From: Calliphora vicina
Taxonomy: Eukaryota > Arthropoda > Insecta > Diptera > Calliphoridae
NCBI RefSeq assembly: GCF_958450345.1
Contig: NC_088780.1
Span: forward strand, 24,277,167-24,341,166
Direction: 5' to 3'
Length of the DNA stretch: 64,000 nucleotides
A program made the translations under genes and the position numbers. Shown piece after piece: positions 12,020 through 22,090 of this stretch. The notes under the pieces were generated by a model. That model saw only the letters and a program-made list of their open reading frames with translations. It searched no databases and was not told the DNA's origin. Numbering within the stretch: position 1 is the first letter of the stretch; every line of letters starts with the position of its first letter.

Positions 12020-12420
12020 AAAAAATTTTTTGATGAAAAAAAATTCGGGTTAAAAAATCTTTTTCCCGAGTTTGACCCATTGTAGGTCCAACTTACTATA
12101 GCCTTATCTACATCGTTGCAATGGACTTTGAAATATCTATCATTAGATATCCATATTGTCTATATTAATGACTAGTAATCCATATATAGATCAAAAATCG
12201 AGGTTGTCCCGGTTTTTTGCTCATATCTCCGTTATTTATGGACCGATTTTGCTGATTTTAAATAGCAAACTTCTCGAAAGCATGTCTGACAGAATTATTG
12301 AAGATTTGGATCCCGAAGATATCTGGGGTCTTCAGAAAATTGATTTCAACAGACAGACGCACAGACAGACAGACGGACATGGCTTAATCGACTCCGCATC
12401 TATAAGGATCCAGAATATAT
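12020..12420 (+). repeat. Partial copy of the 4673-5347 fold-back family
   Basis: The block running from TTGACCCATTGTAGGTCCAA through GACTTTGAAATATCTATCAT to CCCGGTTTTTTGCTCATATC corresponds to the reverse complement of the centre and right arm at 4895-5160. It then continues into a CAGACAGACGGACATGGC segment common in fly repeats. The 109-residue ORF here is a product of the repeat. Confidence 0.6.
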
Positions 12421-12431
12421 ATACTTTACAG

Positions 12432-12735
12432 AATATTAATTCATTAATTACAGAAAAACAGAAAATGATCCAAAAAATAAGCTAAAACATTTTTTAAGGA
12501 AATTCTGTAAATATGTATGATTAATCTGAATCACTGAATAATTGTCGGCATCGTTTTGGAATTAGTTCAACGTCACTTTCATCACTAGATGATATAATCA
12601 TATTGTAAAATATCACTTTCATCACTAGAATTTAAAGAAAACATATAAAATTTTAAAATCTGTTAAAATTCTAAAAAAATCGTTTATTTAAAAATCGCAT
12701 AAATTTGAATCCGCATAAAACGAGACATGCGTGTG
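12432..12735 (+). repeat. Partial copy of the 53205-53780 TA-flanked element
   Basis: It shares ATATTAATTCATTAATTACA, GTAAATATGTATGATTAATC, CATCGTTTTGGAATT and the end GCATAAAACGAGACA with the right half of the bounded element at 53.2-53.8 kb. The left terminus is missing, so this is a truncated copy in the esterase intron. Confidence 0.65.
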
Positions 12736-12754
12736 TATCCCACTCGCATGCCAC

Positions 12755-13135
12755 TAAGCGACCGAAAAGTTCTTCAAGGAAAAGACCTAAGCTTTCTTTT
12801 GAAAAAAATATTGCCCATTTTGAAAAAAGTCAAAAAAGATTTTTATTTTGAAAAAACAAAAATCAAAAATATTTAATTTTTTTATTGAAAGATTGAAGAA
12901 ATAGCTATCTAAACTATTTGGGACACATTTTGCTAAGAACAATTGGGTAATAAGTTACATATGAAAAAAACACCTGTTTTCCCAAAATGTTAAATTTTGA
13001 CCCCTTCTAACTCAAAGAGAGTTCTGGACCGATCTTGTTGAAAATTCTAAATTACTATCCAATAGGACTCATTCCGATTGGAAGACATAGATTACAAAAT
13101 TTGGTCGACTTGACATGAAATCCCCCATATATATA
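12755..13135 (+). repeat. TATCTAAACTATTTGGGACA repeat family, intronic copy
   Basis: It shares TAAGCGACC..TTCAAGGAAAA, ATAGCTATCTAAACTATTTG and GGGACACATTTTGCTAAG with 43000-43140 and 43665-43800. The 3' part, with CCGATTGGAAGACATAGATT and TTGACATGAAATC, is also found inverted at 63920-64000. It is dispersed and non-coding; the class is not recognised. Confidence 0.55.
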
Positions 13136-14551
13136 TATTATATATTTAAAATCCAGTCATGGAAGAAAAATATCAATATAAAACTACAGAAGATAAAAAA
13201 CAGAAGATAAACTGTATATTAACATTTCTGTACACTTTGTGTCGTAAAATTAATCATTACATGTCAAATAACTTTTATAGAAGATAATTGAGGACATCAA
13301 ACTAATAGATCCATTATTTCTAATTTGCTGACATCGACTATTTCTATTCAGGGGCAATAATTTGGTCAATATGCAAAATATGTTATTGTAGGCTAAGTAG
13401 TTTGGTGAACAAAATTTTTAATATTATGGTGTAGTCTAGTTTAATAAAAGTAATCTTAGAAAATTATGGTAAAGTTTGCCAGAAATGTATGCTAAGGACT
13501 TTAAAAAAGATATATAGATCATTGAACCTTTTTAAATTATACTTTTATCAGATTTTTAAATATAGATTTAACAAAATTTTAAAACGCATTTAAAGTAAAC
13601 GATTTTAAATATAACACCAATTAATTGTTCTTCATACTTTATATTTATATTAGTCTTTGTCAATGAATAAGGAAATCAATATCAACTTATCATAGATCTA
13701 TTGGAACTACTTTTACTGATAAAAACTTATCAACCGAAAAATTAACACAGTCATTATAATATAAATTTGCTTTTCGGCAATCTATCATATTTCGTACGCT
13801 GGTAAAAGTCTAGATAGTCTAAAAGTACTAGCCCAAAATTTTCGGATGATTTAGCATTATTATGATATTTTTATATATTCTAGCCTAGTGATTGTAATTT
13901 CTGCAATTAATAGCGAATCTATAAATTATGTATTTTCTGGAATATTATAATTATTTGTTTCGATAGATAAGTCAATTTAAACCCCTGTCTATACTTGACA
14001 AATATTTATCATAACAATTAATAACGTTTGTTGTCAACACAAAGTTGTCTAAGTAAAAGCACTAACAATTTTGTCATAACGAAGCAATAATACTAATAAA
14101 TGGAGACTATACCAGATAATATTTTATCATGACAACCATTTTCACGTTTATCATGATACAAATTTATCAGGTATATGCAGGGGGTAATGATGAACTTACA
14201 TAGGTTAAAATCAATTTCGTAAATTGAAATTTGATCTTATCTTTCAACAAAAATTATAATTTTATGAAAAACGAATAAAGTTCCTTCTAAAATATGGCAA
14301 ATTCTATATATTTTTCAAACCTAGAGGAAAGAAATCGACACAGAACTATTCGCATTTCTAGTCTTGTTTCCTCGAGATTAGAGGTCTTCAGAACTTAATG
14401 AGTAATGGAACTGTCACTTTGTCATGACGTTGACCAAAGAGTTGGTAAATTGACACTTTTTTGACTCCCTCTGACAGACCATTCAACTAACCCAAATTAA
14501 TTGTTTTTATTTTATTTATATTTTTAATCCAAAATTCCTTTACACTTTCAG

Positions 14552-15439
14552 ATTACCTCCCCTACACCCCGACCTGTTATGGTATGGATCTATGGCGGTG
14601 GTTTTCAAATTGGTGAAGCTACACGTGATATGTACAGTCCCGATTACTTTATGTCCAAAGAGGTTGTTCTAGTGACAATATCCTATCGTTTGGGACCATT
14701 TGGTTTCTTAAGTTTTGATGATCCCAGCATCAATGTGCCCGGTAATGCAGGCATTAAAGATCAAATTATGGCTTTAAGATGGGTGAAGGAAAATATATCG
14801 GCTTTTGGCGGAGACCCCAATAATGTAACAGTGTTTGGTGAAAGTGCCGGTGGGGCTTCAACACACTTATGTATGTTGAGTGAAAGCTCTAAGGGTTTAA
14901 TAAACAGAGGTATAGTAATGTCGGGCAGTGTTTTGTGTCCCTGGGTATTGCCACCACCTAATCAATGGGCTTTGAGATTGGCCCAGGCGTTAGGCTATAA
15001 GGGCGAGGATAAGTCGGTAGATATATATAAATTTCTACATGCAGCTGCTGGACCTGATATACAAAAGGCTGTGTCAACATTATTGAGCAAAGAGGAGAAA
15101 CACAATCGAATTTTATTTGCTTTTGGTCCAGTGATAGAACCTTATAAATCTAAAGATACCATATTGGCTGAAGATCCTTTGGAAGTGTTAAAGAATACCT
15201 GGAGTAATGATATACCCATGATGATAGGTGGCACCAGTTTTGAGGGCTTACTATTCTATCCCGAAGTGACAAGACGCAAGGCTACCTTGAATGAAGTGGG
15301 TGATTGTGAGAATTTATTGCCAATGGATGTGAAAGTGGAGCGCCATAGTATAGAAGCCAAAGAAATGGGTTTGAAAATCAAAAAAGCCTATTTGGGTAAT
15401 GAGGAATGTAAACCGGAAACCATGATGAAATTTTTAGAG
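14552..15439 (+). CDS. Alpha-esterase, catalytic exon
   Basis: This exon encodes 296 residues beginning ITSPTPRPVMVWIYGGGF. It contains the oxyanion-hole GGG, the nucleophile elbow FGESAGGAS (catalytic Ser), the acyl-pocket Trp in LCPWVLPP, and the acidic member of the triad in GGTSFEGLL. The insecticide-relevant Gly and Trp positions known from blowfly alphaE7 (Gly137 region, Trp251) appear as wild-type Gly and Trp. Tyr replaces the usual His before GGG, as it also does in acetylcholinesterases. The acceptor CAG ends at 14551 and the exon ends GAG|GTTAGT at 15439, both phase 0. The enzyme would hydrolyse carboxylic esters. The family has roles in lipid or xenobiotic metabolism, and which paralogue this is cannot be told here. 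Confidence 0.93.
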
Positions 15440-15499
15440 GTTAGTTATAACAAACTGTTTTTGTTTAAGTTTATAAATTTAAAATTTCTTCCTTTTCAG
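15440..15499 (+). other. 60-bp esterase intron without a stop codon
   Basis: The donor is GTTAGTTATAAC and the acceptor TTTCTTCCTTTTCAG. The length is a multiple of three and it contains no in-frame stop, so an ORF scan fuses the exons with 20 extra residues (VSYNKLFL..FLPFQ). Removing it joins MMKFLE to IESYREFWHPI, as expected for the family, where this helix continues without an insertion. Confidence 0.88.
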
Positions 15500-15949
15500 A
15501 TTGAAAGCTATAGAGAATTCTGGCATCCCATTTATCGCACTGCTTTATATCGTCTGAACTATGCCAAGGCTCCCACTTATGTATACCGTTTCGACTTTGA
15601 TTCAGCCGATGCCAATGCCATACGCAACCTCTTGTGTAACCGTGAAGTGAGAGGCGTGTGTCATGGCGATGATTTGTGCTACATCTTCCGTTTCATATTC
15701 TCCCATCGCTTGTCTGTAGATTCGGCAGAATATCGCACCACTAAGGCCATGATAGATATTTGGACTAGCTTTGCCACCAACAGTGATCCCAACTGTCCCT
15801 CACTGCAGGATGTTAAATACGAGCCTCTATCAAAGGACAAAACATTTAAATGTTTAAATATTTCCAACAAATTGGAATATATTGATTTGCCAGAATTGCA
15901 AAAAATACAAAGTGTTTGGAATACTTTTTATCCCCCGGGCAAATTATAA
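15500..15949 (+). CDS. Alpha-esterase, last exon
   Basis: This exon encodes 149 residues from IESYREFWHPIYRTALYRLN to the stop TAA at 15947-15949. It contains the catalytic His in GVCHGDDLCYIF, preceded by YVYRFDFDS, and the usual C-terminal segment (DIWTSFATNSDPNCP, CLNISNKLEYIDLPE). With the upstream exons this gives about 549 residues plus the missing first exon, close to the roughly 570 typical of alpha-esterases. There is no C-terminal membrane anchor. The frame is intact throughout, so the gene looks functional apart from the unlocated first exon. Confidence 0.93.
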   Translation: MESYREFWHPIYRTALYRLNYAKAPTYVYRFDFDSADANAIRNLLCNREVRGVCHGDDLCYIFRFIFSHRLSVDSAEYRTTKAMIDIWTSFATNSDPNCPSLQDVKYEPLSKDKTFKCLNISNKLEYIDLPELQKIQSVWNTFYPPGKL

Positions 15950-15977
15950 ATATGTAATTGGAAACGAGACGCATTTA

Positions 15978-15983
15978 AATAAA
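15978..15983 (+). terminator. Probable polyadenylation signal of the esterase
   Basis: AATAAA lies 29 bp after the stop codon. Other AT-rich candidates follow, so use of this one is an inference. Confidence 0.5.
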
Positions 15984-17040
15984 ATTGAGTGTGTTTTATG
16001 TAGTATATAGAATGAAAAAGGAGCCGGCTACCTCATGTACATAAAACAGAAGTGAAGAGAATGGCGTTCATAATTTGATTGTGCAATGCATTGTTAATTA
16101 TTTGTCCAGTTAAATGTAATTAAATATTTATAAGGGTATAATGGAGTGAATGGTTATATTACATTTTATTTTTATATTTATAAGGTGATCAATTGTAAAT
16201 TACGATTAAGTATTTGTGATTTTTGTATTGTTGAACAGATTTATTATTTTTGTTTACTTTTATTGTAATATGAGATTTGATATGACTATTGTAATGTGAA
16301 ATTATTATTGAAACAAAATTAAATTATTGAAAAAAAAAAATTATTTAAGGGTTTAAATTATAGCAAAATTTTAGGCAATAAATTATTTAAGAAAGATAGT
16401 ATTGATATGTTTTTTGTATTCCTCCAGAAAAGTTCATTAATTTGCACACAAAATTTGCAATTTTATGATTTTCGATACTCCCAAGATCTAAAATTGTTCT
16501 TCCTTATCTAAAAACCATATTCTGAAAATTTCAGCAAAATCAGATAAAGTTTAGAGGTTTCACATTTTATTTGAAATTTCTAATTAAATTCTGAAAAATA
16601 AATATTATAACATTTTTCTTCTAATCACTAATTTTACATTTTCAAAATTTATTTAAAACTAAATTAAAAAAAATTGTTCGAGCAGCCATAAATATGTTGA
16701 TTATGCGGCAATACTGATACAATACATTGCACCAATTAGTTCTAAGTTCTCTACAATTATACTGTAAGGTATGGTGAAAATAGGGCAAAATTTGTCAATA
16801 GTCCCAATACAAGGTCCCCATAAGAAAATGTGAATTTGTGAAAAGCTGCTTGAAATGTGTAAAAATAGTTAAAAAGAGAAAAAATCGTATTTTTGAATGA
16901 TAATTTTTATTCACATATGTAGGTTTGGGTTATGTTTGATTTACATTAGATTTGAAAATATGTACAATGAATCTTATGGTAATAAAATAAAATATACATA
17001 GAATCGTTACTGAGAGACAAAAATCCTAAACCTGTTGTGT
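15984..17040. other. Esterase 3' flank with one repeat fragment
   Basis: This is mostly AT-rich sequence without a gene. The block ATTATGCGGCAATACTGATA..ACAATTATACTGTAAGGTAT (16698-16770) is related to 52172-52245, upstream of the minisatellite Helitron, so it is probably a Helitron-derived fragment. Confidence 0.4.
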
Positions 17041-17050
17041 CATGCATTAA

Positions 17051-17566
17051 ACACATTGAAGACAGAAGACTTCCGACTTCAATCTGTCAAAAATAGAATA
17101 CACATGTTTATATGAAGACGATTCTTTTGACGACAGCACAACTTCACGACGACACGACTTCATTTGCTGCTGCTGCCCAATTAGGTTAATTTCTATTTTT
17201 GTCAACTTCAAAACAGAAATAGTGTTGCTAATATAATAAAAAATGTAAATCAAATTAGTGCTTAAAAAAATATATTTTTTTTACTTAATTAAGAGAAGTT
17301 TCTGATAACCATATTGAAATAAATTAATAACAGGTACATAAATTATTACCACATATATAAATTTACTCAAAATAATTGTTTAAATCTTAATTACTTTGGA
17401 ATTTTGCACGGTTATTTTTTATTAAAGTGATACCACTGAATTATAAATCAGCTGTTTACTTTGAAGCTGTCGTCTTTGAAAGAATTCAGCGGCTGCCGCA
17501 CGACTGCAATTTCAGCCAGAAGCATTTGTATTCGTGAAGTCGTGAAGCCTGCTGTCTTCAATGTGT
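17051..17566. mobile_element. TTAA-flanked inverted-repeat element (516 bp)
   Basis: The TIR is ACACATTGAAGACAG at the left and its exact reverse complement at the right, flanked by TTAA at 17047-17050 and 17567-17570. Related GACTTCA and TGAAGTC motifs repeat inside both ends. TTAA duplication is the hallmark of piggyBac-type transposition, but the ends lack the usual CCC, so the class is tentative. It has no transposase; the minus-strand 68-residue ORF overlaps the left end and is not credible. Confidence 0.7.
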
Positions 17567-17713
17567 TTAATGTATCAGTCATAAAATTTGTGAGAGAGTA
17601 ATTACTTTTAATCTCAGCTTACTCACAGTTGCTCCTCTAGTTTACATTATGATTGAAAGGTCGATGTTCAGGTAACCAATTAAAACAAGATAATACTTTT
17701 TTCGATTGCCTTC

Positions 17714-17893
17714 CAAAAACGTAGCTACAATTCCAGATGAAGCAAGTGCAATATCATTCAGGGAGCGTATCATTGCAAAAATTAACGCTTTAAAAAAGTT
17801 TGTCCAGTTCCACCGGGAGCGTCCAATAAAAAATCCCTAAAGTTCCATTTTTCACAACATTCATAAGAGTGTCGTACGCAGATTTTCGTTGTG
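17714..17893 (-). pseudogene. Helitron helicase (Pif1-like) fragment
   Basis: On the minus strand, QRKSAYDTLMNVVKNGTLGI is followed, after a frame slip, by DAPGGTGQTFL and then, after another slip, by ALIFAMIRSLNDIALASSG and IVATFLEG. This order matches motif I (Walker A, APGGTGKT) and motif Ia (ASSGIAA) of the Pif1-like helicase of Helitrons and related genes. The Walker A Lys is replaced by Gln (codon CAA). The fragment ends at the retrotransposon insertion, and helicase sequence is not recognisable on the other side (27555 onwards). Confidence 0.75.
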
Positions 17894-17897
17894 GACT
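17894..17897 (+). repeat. Target-site duplication GACT, left copy
   Basis: GACT directly precedes the 5' LTR and is matched by GACT at 27555-27558 after the 3' LTR. A 4-bp duplication is usual for Ty3/gypsy integrases. Confidence 0.9.
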
Positions 17898-19955
17898 TGT
17901 GAGGGTGACTGTCTAATTATTATCTAAAATTATTTAAATTTACCTTTAATTATTACTAAATTTTTTGTTGGGTGTAGGAAATTTAACTTTGTAAGGGAAT
18001 ACTAAATTTTATTTATTTTGATTTTTGAGTTGGCTATGAATTTGTAATTTCTAAATTGTCAGGAAAATTTAAATTTTCATCATATGAAAAAATTTGTTGA
18101 TTCGAATAGTCGCCGTTAATTTTGAATTTTTGAAACTAGACATTCAACTGGATTTAAGAAAGGAAAAATTATTACATTGTTTTTTAAGCAAATTTTAAAG
18201 GTAATGATTTTATAAATTGTAATGGTTTTTAGTGGTCTAACTTGTTAATTATTTTAGGGTATTGGGCGTTGTTTAGAAGGCATTGCATTCAAGACCATTG
18301 ATTATAATAATTGTGTCGTACAGTTATCACTTCAAGTAGCAATTTTGTGAAGAGAACCCAGTTTAAACGGAAGAGTTTATTAAGATTTGATGTTGGAAGC
18401 AGTTTGTTTTATAATTGCAGTGATTTTTTTGTGTATATTTTGACTTACGTCTTCCCTTAAGGGAAGACACAAATCCCAAACCAATTTTGTGTGTTACATA
18501 TAAAGGTGACCAGATCTTTAAATATTTTGATTGCTCCAGAAGTTCTGTTTATTGAATTTGAACAAAATTTTTATTGATCGTAAATTCATATTTAAGCATT
18601 TTGCTTTGTTAAATTCAAAATTCTTCAGATCCTGATCCTGAATTTCAACATTGAAACTTAAACCTAACATTTGAATCCCAAAATTAATCTTTAAAATCTA
18701 AATTCAACAATTCCTTAATTTTGCTTAATATTTTAACTTTTTCTAAATTCTAAAATCTATAATTTAAAACCAATTTTAATTCTTGTTTTGCATTCAATTA
18801 AATTTTATAACAAATTCTTGTCAAAATTAATTAAATTCATTCAAAAGTAATACGGTCACCTTAATTACTGTTTATATAAATTTTAACTCCTTAAAATATG
18901 CTATAGTAAAATTACACTTTGAACACTTAATCTATACCAACACCTAAAAACCTACACTATACACTATATTGTGGATTGTATTGTATAACAAATTGATTTT
19001 AAACTTAATATTATAATACAATCCATACTTAAATACATACATTAATACGTAATACAAACTCTGATTAAATACTATAATTGTGATTGAGAAACTTTATAAA
19101 TCATACGCAACCGTCTACTGTCATCCGGCGCCTGCTGACATCGATGAATAATAAATAAACGTAAGTTGTGAAATTTTATTTAATTATTTGACATTTATTT
19201 GAAACACTCTCATTCACAATTTTAAATACACACATATAATATGAACAATTTTGCATTAAATTCTTATACGGCTACTAGAGTTGCCATTGTATTTTAATTT
19301 GTATTTTATTACATACAAAATTTATAATTTTAAATGTTCATGTTATATTTGTTTTTGAACTCCACAACTTTAACAATTTCCTCTCATTTCTTTTAAACAT
19401 AAGGTCACCTAATTTTCATAATTTTGAATAATATTTACATTTACCTAAATTAAGGTGACCAATTTTTTTCTGTGCTTTATATAATTATATTTAAATTCAA
19501 ATGAAACTAATTTTATTATAATTTAATTTTAATAAATATTTTTAATATTGTATAAACTTTTCAATATGGAATTATAAATCTGTTTTTATTTTCGCGAAAA
19601 GTGAAGTCAAGGGTATGGGTGTAGGTAGATTTATTTGATTTTATTTTAATATTATTTTATTTTATTGGGCTGACAGTCGAATCTAAATTTTGTCAGCATG
19701 GAGGGAGGGCTATGGAACAGTGTAGCGAATTCCAGCTAAAGCTACACATCAACCTTATACCGCTTCTCCTTCTCTACTTTGGGAATTATTTATTTAATTA
19801 GCTACCTAAAGTAAAGTCAATGTAACGGATTCAAATATTTTAGTTTTTTTTTAGTTAATATGGGAACACACCTCACCCCCCCACCGACGAGCACGGCCGT
19901 ATTAATAGGTAGCACCGTTCCTATAAACAAACCACCTCATGAAAGAATCGTTACA
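17898..19955 (+). repeat. 5' LTR (2,058 bp)
   Basis: It starts TGTGAGGGTGAC and ends CGTTACA, i.e. TG..CA. It is the same length as the 3' LTR and differs from it at three positions found by eye: 18448 C/T, 19147 A/G and 19839 T/A. The exceptional length matches the Ulysses/Osvaldo group of Drosophila (known for long LTRs). It contains a perfect 20-bp palindrome at 18449-18468 and four GGTGACC/GGTCACC motifs. Promoter and poly(A) sites were not assigned. Confidence 0.93.
18449..18468. promoter_or_regulatory. Perfect 20-bp palindrome in LTR
   Basis: GTCTTCCCTTAAGGGAAGAC is perfectly self-complementary and repeated at 26048-26067 in the 3' LTR. It could be a protein binding site or an RNA hairpin; its function is unknown. 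Confidence 0.6.
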
Positions 19956-19963
19956 GAGATTTT

Positions 19964-19981
19964 TGGCGCCCAACGTGGGGC
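19964..19981 (+). other. Primer binding site, tRNA-Lys(CTT)
   Basis: TGGCGCCCAACGTGGGGC begins 8 bp after the 5' LTR. It complements the 3' end of insect tRNA-Lys with anticodon CTT plus CCA (18 bases, from knowledge of that tRNA). It primes minus-strand DNA synthesis. Confidence 0.88.
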
Positions 19982-20830
19982 CTCAGTAGTCGTATTTTTA
20001 AGATTTTTTTTTGTGCAATTTTCACCTAGATGCTGAGGACTCTGAATCTTTTGTGGGTTATGATTTTCACTGTAGACTCTTTAACTATCATATTTTCATT
20101 TATCCTTTAACTTTTGTTTCATTATTTTATCGCTGTGGACTTATTTGTTTATTGTGGTTATTATAAACAATTCCCGGTCTGATATTTAGTGGGTCAGAAG
20201 TTTATCAGGGCTTGGGTTCGAACTTGAGAAGTTGATCTGGTGGTTATCGGATACAATCCTCGTTCGACACATTCCCTCTTCTAAATCTGTTTCTATTTAA
20301 TTTTCGATTCCTTCTAATTCTTCAAAATTTACTTTTCTTAGTTTGTATTTTTCGTTTATATGGACTTAAAGTATCTGAGTTTGTAATCGGTTACTTTCCT
20401 ATAACGAAAAATCAATCTCTTATTATCTTTCTGAAACTTATGGTTGTTTAGGATTTGATTCTTTTGACGTTTGTCGAAAGTATCCATCAGCTACAAGTTT
20501 TCTTTTTCTTTTTCATACTTTCTCTATTTTCTTGCGGTATAGGATGATTGATTTATCCGTATTTTTCTTTTGTTTAAGTTTCATTTTTAGTTTTCTTATC
20601 CTTTTATTTTTTTTTCCTTATACCCTACCTTCAGACTTCACCTAGTAGTGATATATTTTGACATTGTTGCTACATTATAAATATTTTTGTGCGATTTCCT
20701 TTTGTGATAGATTTTTTTTTTACAATTTATTTTAACGAATATACAGTTTTTATTTACTTCATTTTTCTTCAACTGTTAGAAGGACATAGATTTTGAGCTA
20801 TAGATTTTTTTTGTTAGTTTTATCGTAAAA
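19982..20830 (+). other. Retrotransposon leader before gag
   Basis: This is 849 bp of T-rich untranslated leader with many short stops and no credible ORF. It would hold the packaging signal in the genomic RNA, which I cannot locate by eye. Confidence 0.6.
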
Positions 20831-22090
20831 ATGCCACTAGTTCGTAGTACGGGAGATATACCATCACAAGTGGAACAGGATATATTAGATCCTGAAGCTG
20901 GTGGTGATGCACAGACGCCTGCGAATTCAAATCGAAGACCAATGACTCGTATGCAAACGCGTAGGGAAGCCATCGAACAGGAAAATGTTCAGAATAATAT
21001 TCGTCGTATAGTTGACCATTCTTTGCAGGAGTTTAGAACTGAAATGACAGATATGATTGCGGAAGGTTTTAGGAATTTTTCTTTAACCAATCGGGAACCA
21101 GCCGTAGGACAGCAGAGATTAGATAGGACTGAACAAGTAGCTCCGATTCGAACGGAACATCGAGATGATAGAAGCGAAACATCGAGAAACCATCGAAATG
21201 GACCGGAAAATCGCGAAGATCGATATCAAGATAGGATTTTTGGTGGGAATTCGGAAAGAGTTTTAAACATAATCCGAAATTGGAAGGTTCGTTTTACTGG
21301 TGATTCTTCGGAAATTACCGTAGACGAATTCATATATAGGATAAATACCTTGACGAATGCGAACCTTAGGGGTGATTTCGGACTTCTTTGTGGACACGCC
21401 CATATTTTGTTTGAGGGAAAGGCGTTAAAGTGGTTTTGGCGATTCCACCGCAGTTGTGTTGACATGGACTGGGAAGATCTATGTGACGCAATGAAAAGAC
21501 AGTATAAGGATGGTGGAACGGATTTTGACATTAGGGATGATATAATACGAAGAAAGCAAAGACATAACGAAACCTTTGACGAATTTTATGAGGCAATCAT
21601 GGTTCTGTGTGACAAACTTCGTACTCCTTTATCTGAACACGAGTTGTGTGAGACTATACAACGAAATTTAAGACCGGAGATCAGACATGATATTCTTCAT
21701 TTGGAAATATCTCGTGTTTCACATTTACGTCGTGCGGTACGTAGACACGAGAAATTTGTCAAAGACATGGCATCGACTAACTATACCAAACGAGAGTACA
21801 AAAAGACACAGGTTTCTGAAGTCATCGTCGATAATGATGAGTTTGTTAGGGACAAACATTTGGTTGAGGATGATACGGAAATATGTATGATCATTAAAAC
21901 GGGAAAATGTTGGAATTGTGACAGAATTGGTCACAGTTTCATAGACTGTTTAGAACCAAGGACTATCTTTTGTTACGGTTGTGGGGCGAAGAATATTTTC
22001 AAACCCAAATGTCCTAATTGTTGCCTCAAACAGGGAAACGTATCAAAGGGTGTCCGTGCGAAAAAGGACGGACATCCGAAAATAAATTGA
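20831..22090 (+). CDS. gag: gag polyprotein of the LTR retrotransposon
   Basis: This is 419 residues starting ATGCCACTAGTT, the first ATG of the long frame after the leader. The N-terminal half is charged and Arg-rich. Residues about 140-310 look like a retrotransposon capsid (FTGDSSEITVDEF, ALKWFWRFHRS, WEDLCDAMKRQY, RRKQRHNETFDEFYEAI). The C-terminal nucleocapsid has one normal zinc knuckle, C360-W-N-C-x4-H-x4-C373. In a second copy (C381-Y-G-C-x9-C394) Ile389 stands where His is expected. It overlaps pol by 73 bp in the -1 frame, so pol is probably made by -1 frameshifting; the A-run in GCGAAAAAGG near 22060-22070 is a candidate site. It forms the cytoplasmic virus-like particle. Confidence 0.9.
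   Translation: MPLVRSTGDIPSQVEQDILDPEAGGDAQTPANSNRRPMTRMQTRREAIEQENVQNNIRRIVDHSLQEFRTEMTDMIAEGFRNFSLTNREPAVGQQRLDRTEQVAPIRTEHRDDRSETSRNHRNGPENREDRYQDRIFGGNSERVLNIIRNWKVRFTGDSSEITVDEFIYRINTLTNANLRGDFGLLCGHAHILFEGKALKWFWRFHRSCVDMDWEDLCDAMKRQYKDGGTDFDIRDDIIRRKQRHNETFDEFYEAIMVLCDKLRTPLSEHELCETIQRNLRPEIRHDILHLEISRVSHLRRAVRRHEKFVKDMASTNYTKREYKKTQVSEVIVDNDEFVRDKHLVEDDTEICMIIKTGKCWNCDRIGHSFIDCLEPRTIFCYGCGAKNIFKPKCPNCCLKQGNVSKGVRAKKDGHPKIN

Larger units (their letters stand above)
8695..14551 (+). other. Esterase intron (5,857 bp) filled with TE debris
   Basis: The donor GTTAGT (8695) and acceptor TTTCAG (14546-14551) are in phase 0 and join NVFANE to ITSPTPRPVMVWIYGGGF. The intron contains a Tc1/mariner fragment (8820-9260), a long-arm family repeat with a nested short element (9640-10640), a hAT-like terminus (10824-10960), a 59-bp tandem duplication (11351-11467) and two further repeat fragments. 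The stretch 13330-14540 shows no feature I can name. Confidence 0.8.

Noticed and set aside
12156..12485. 109-residue ORF in the esterase intron
   Set aside because: It lies across two different repeat fragments (fold-back family and a TA-flanked element).
20200..20230. tRNA-like B box (GGGTTCGAACTT)
   Set aside because: No A box, acceptor stem or cloverleaf around it; it is in the retrotransposon leader.
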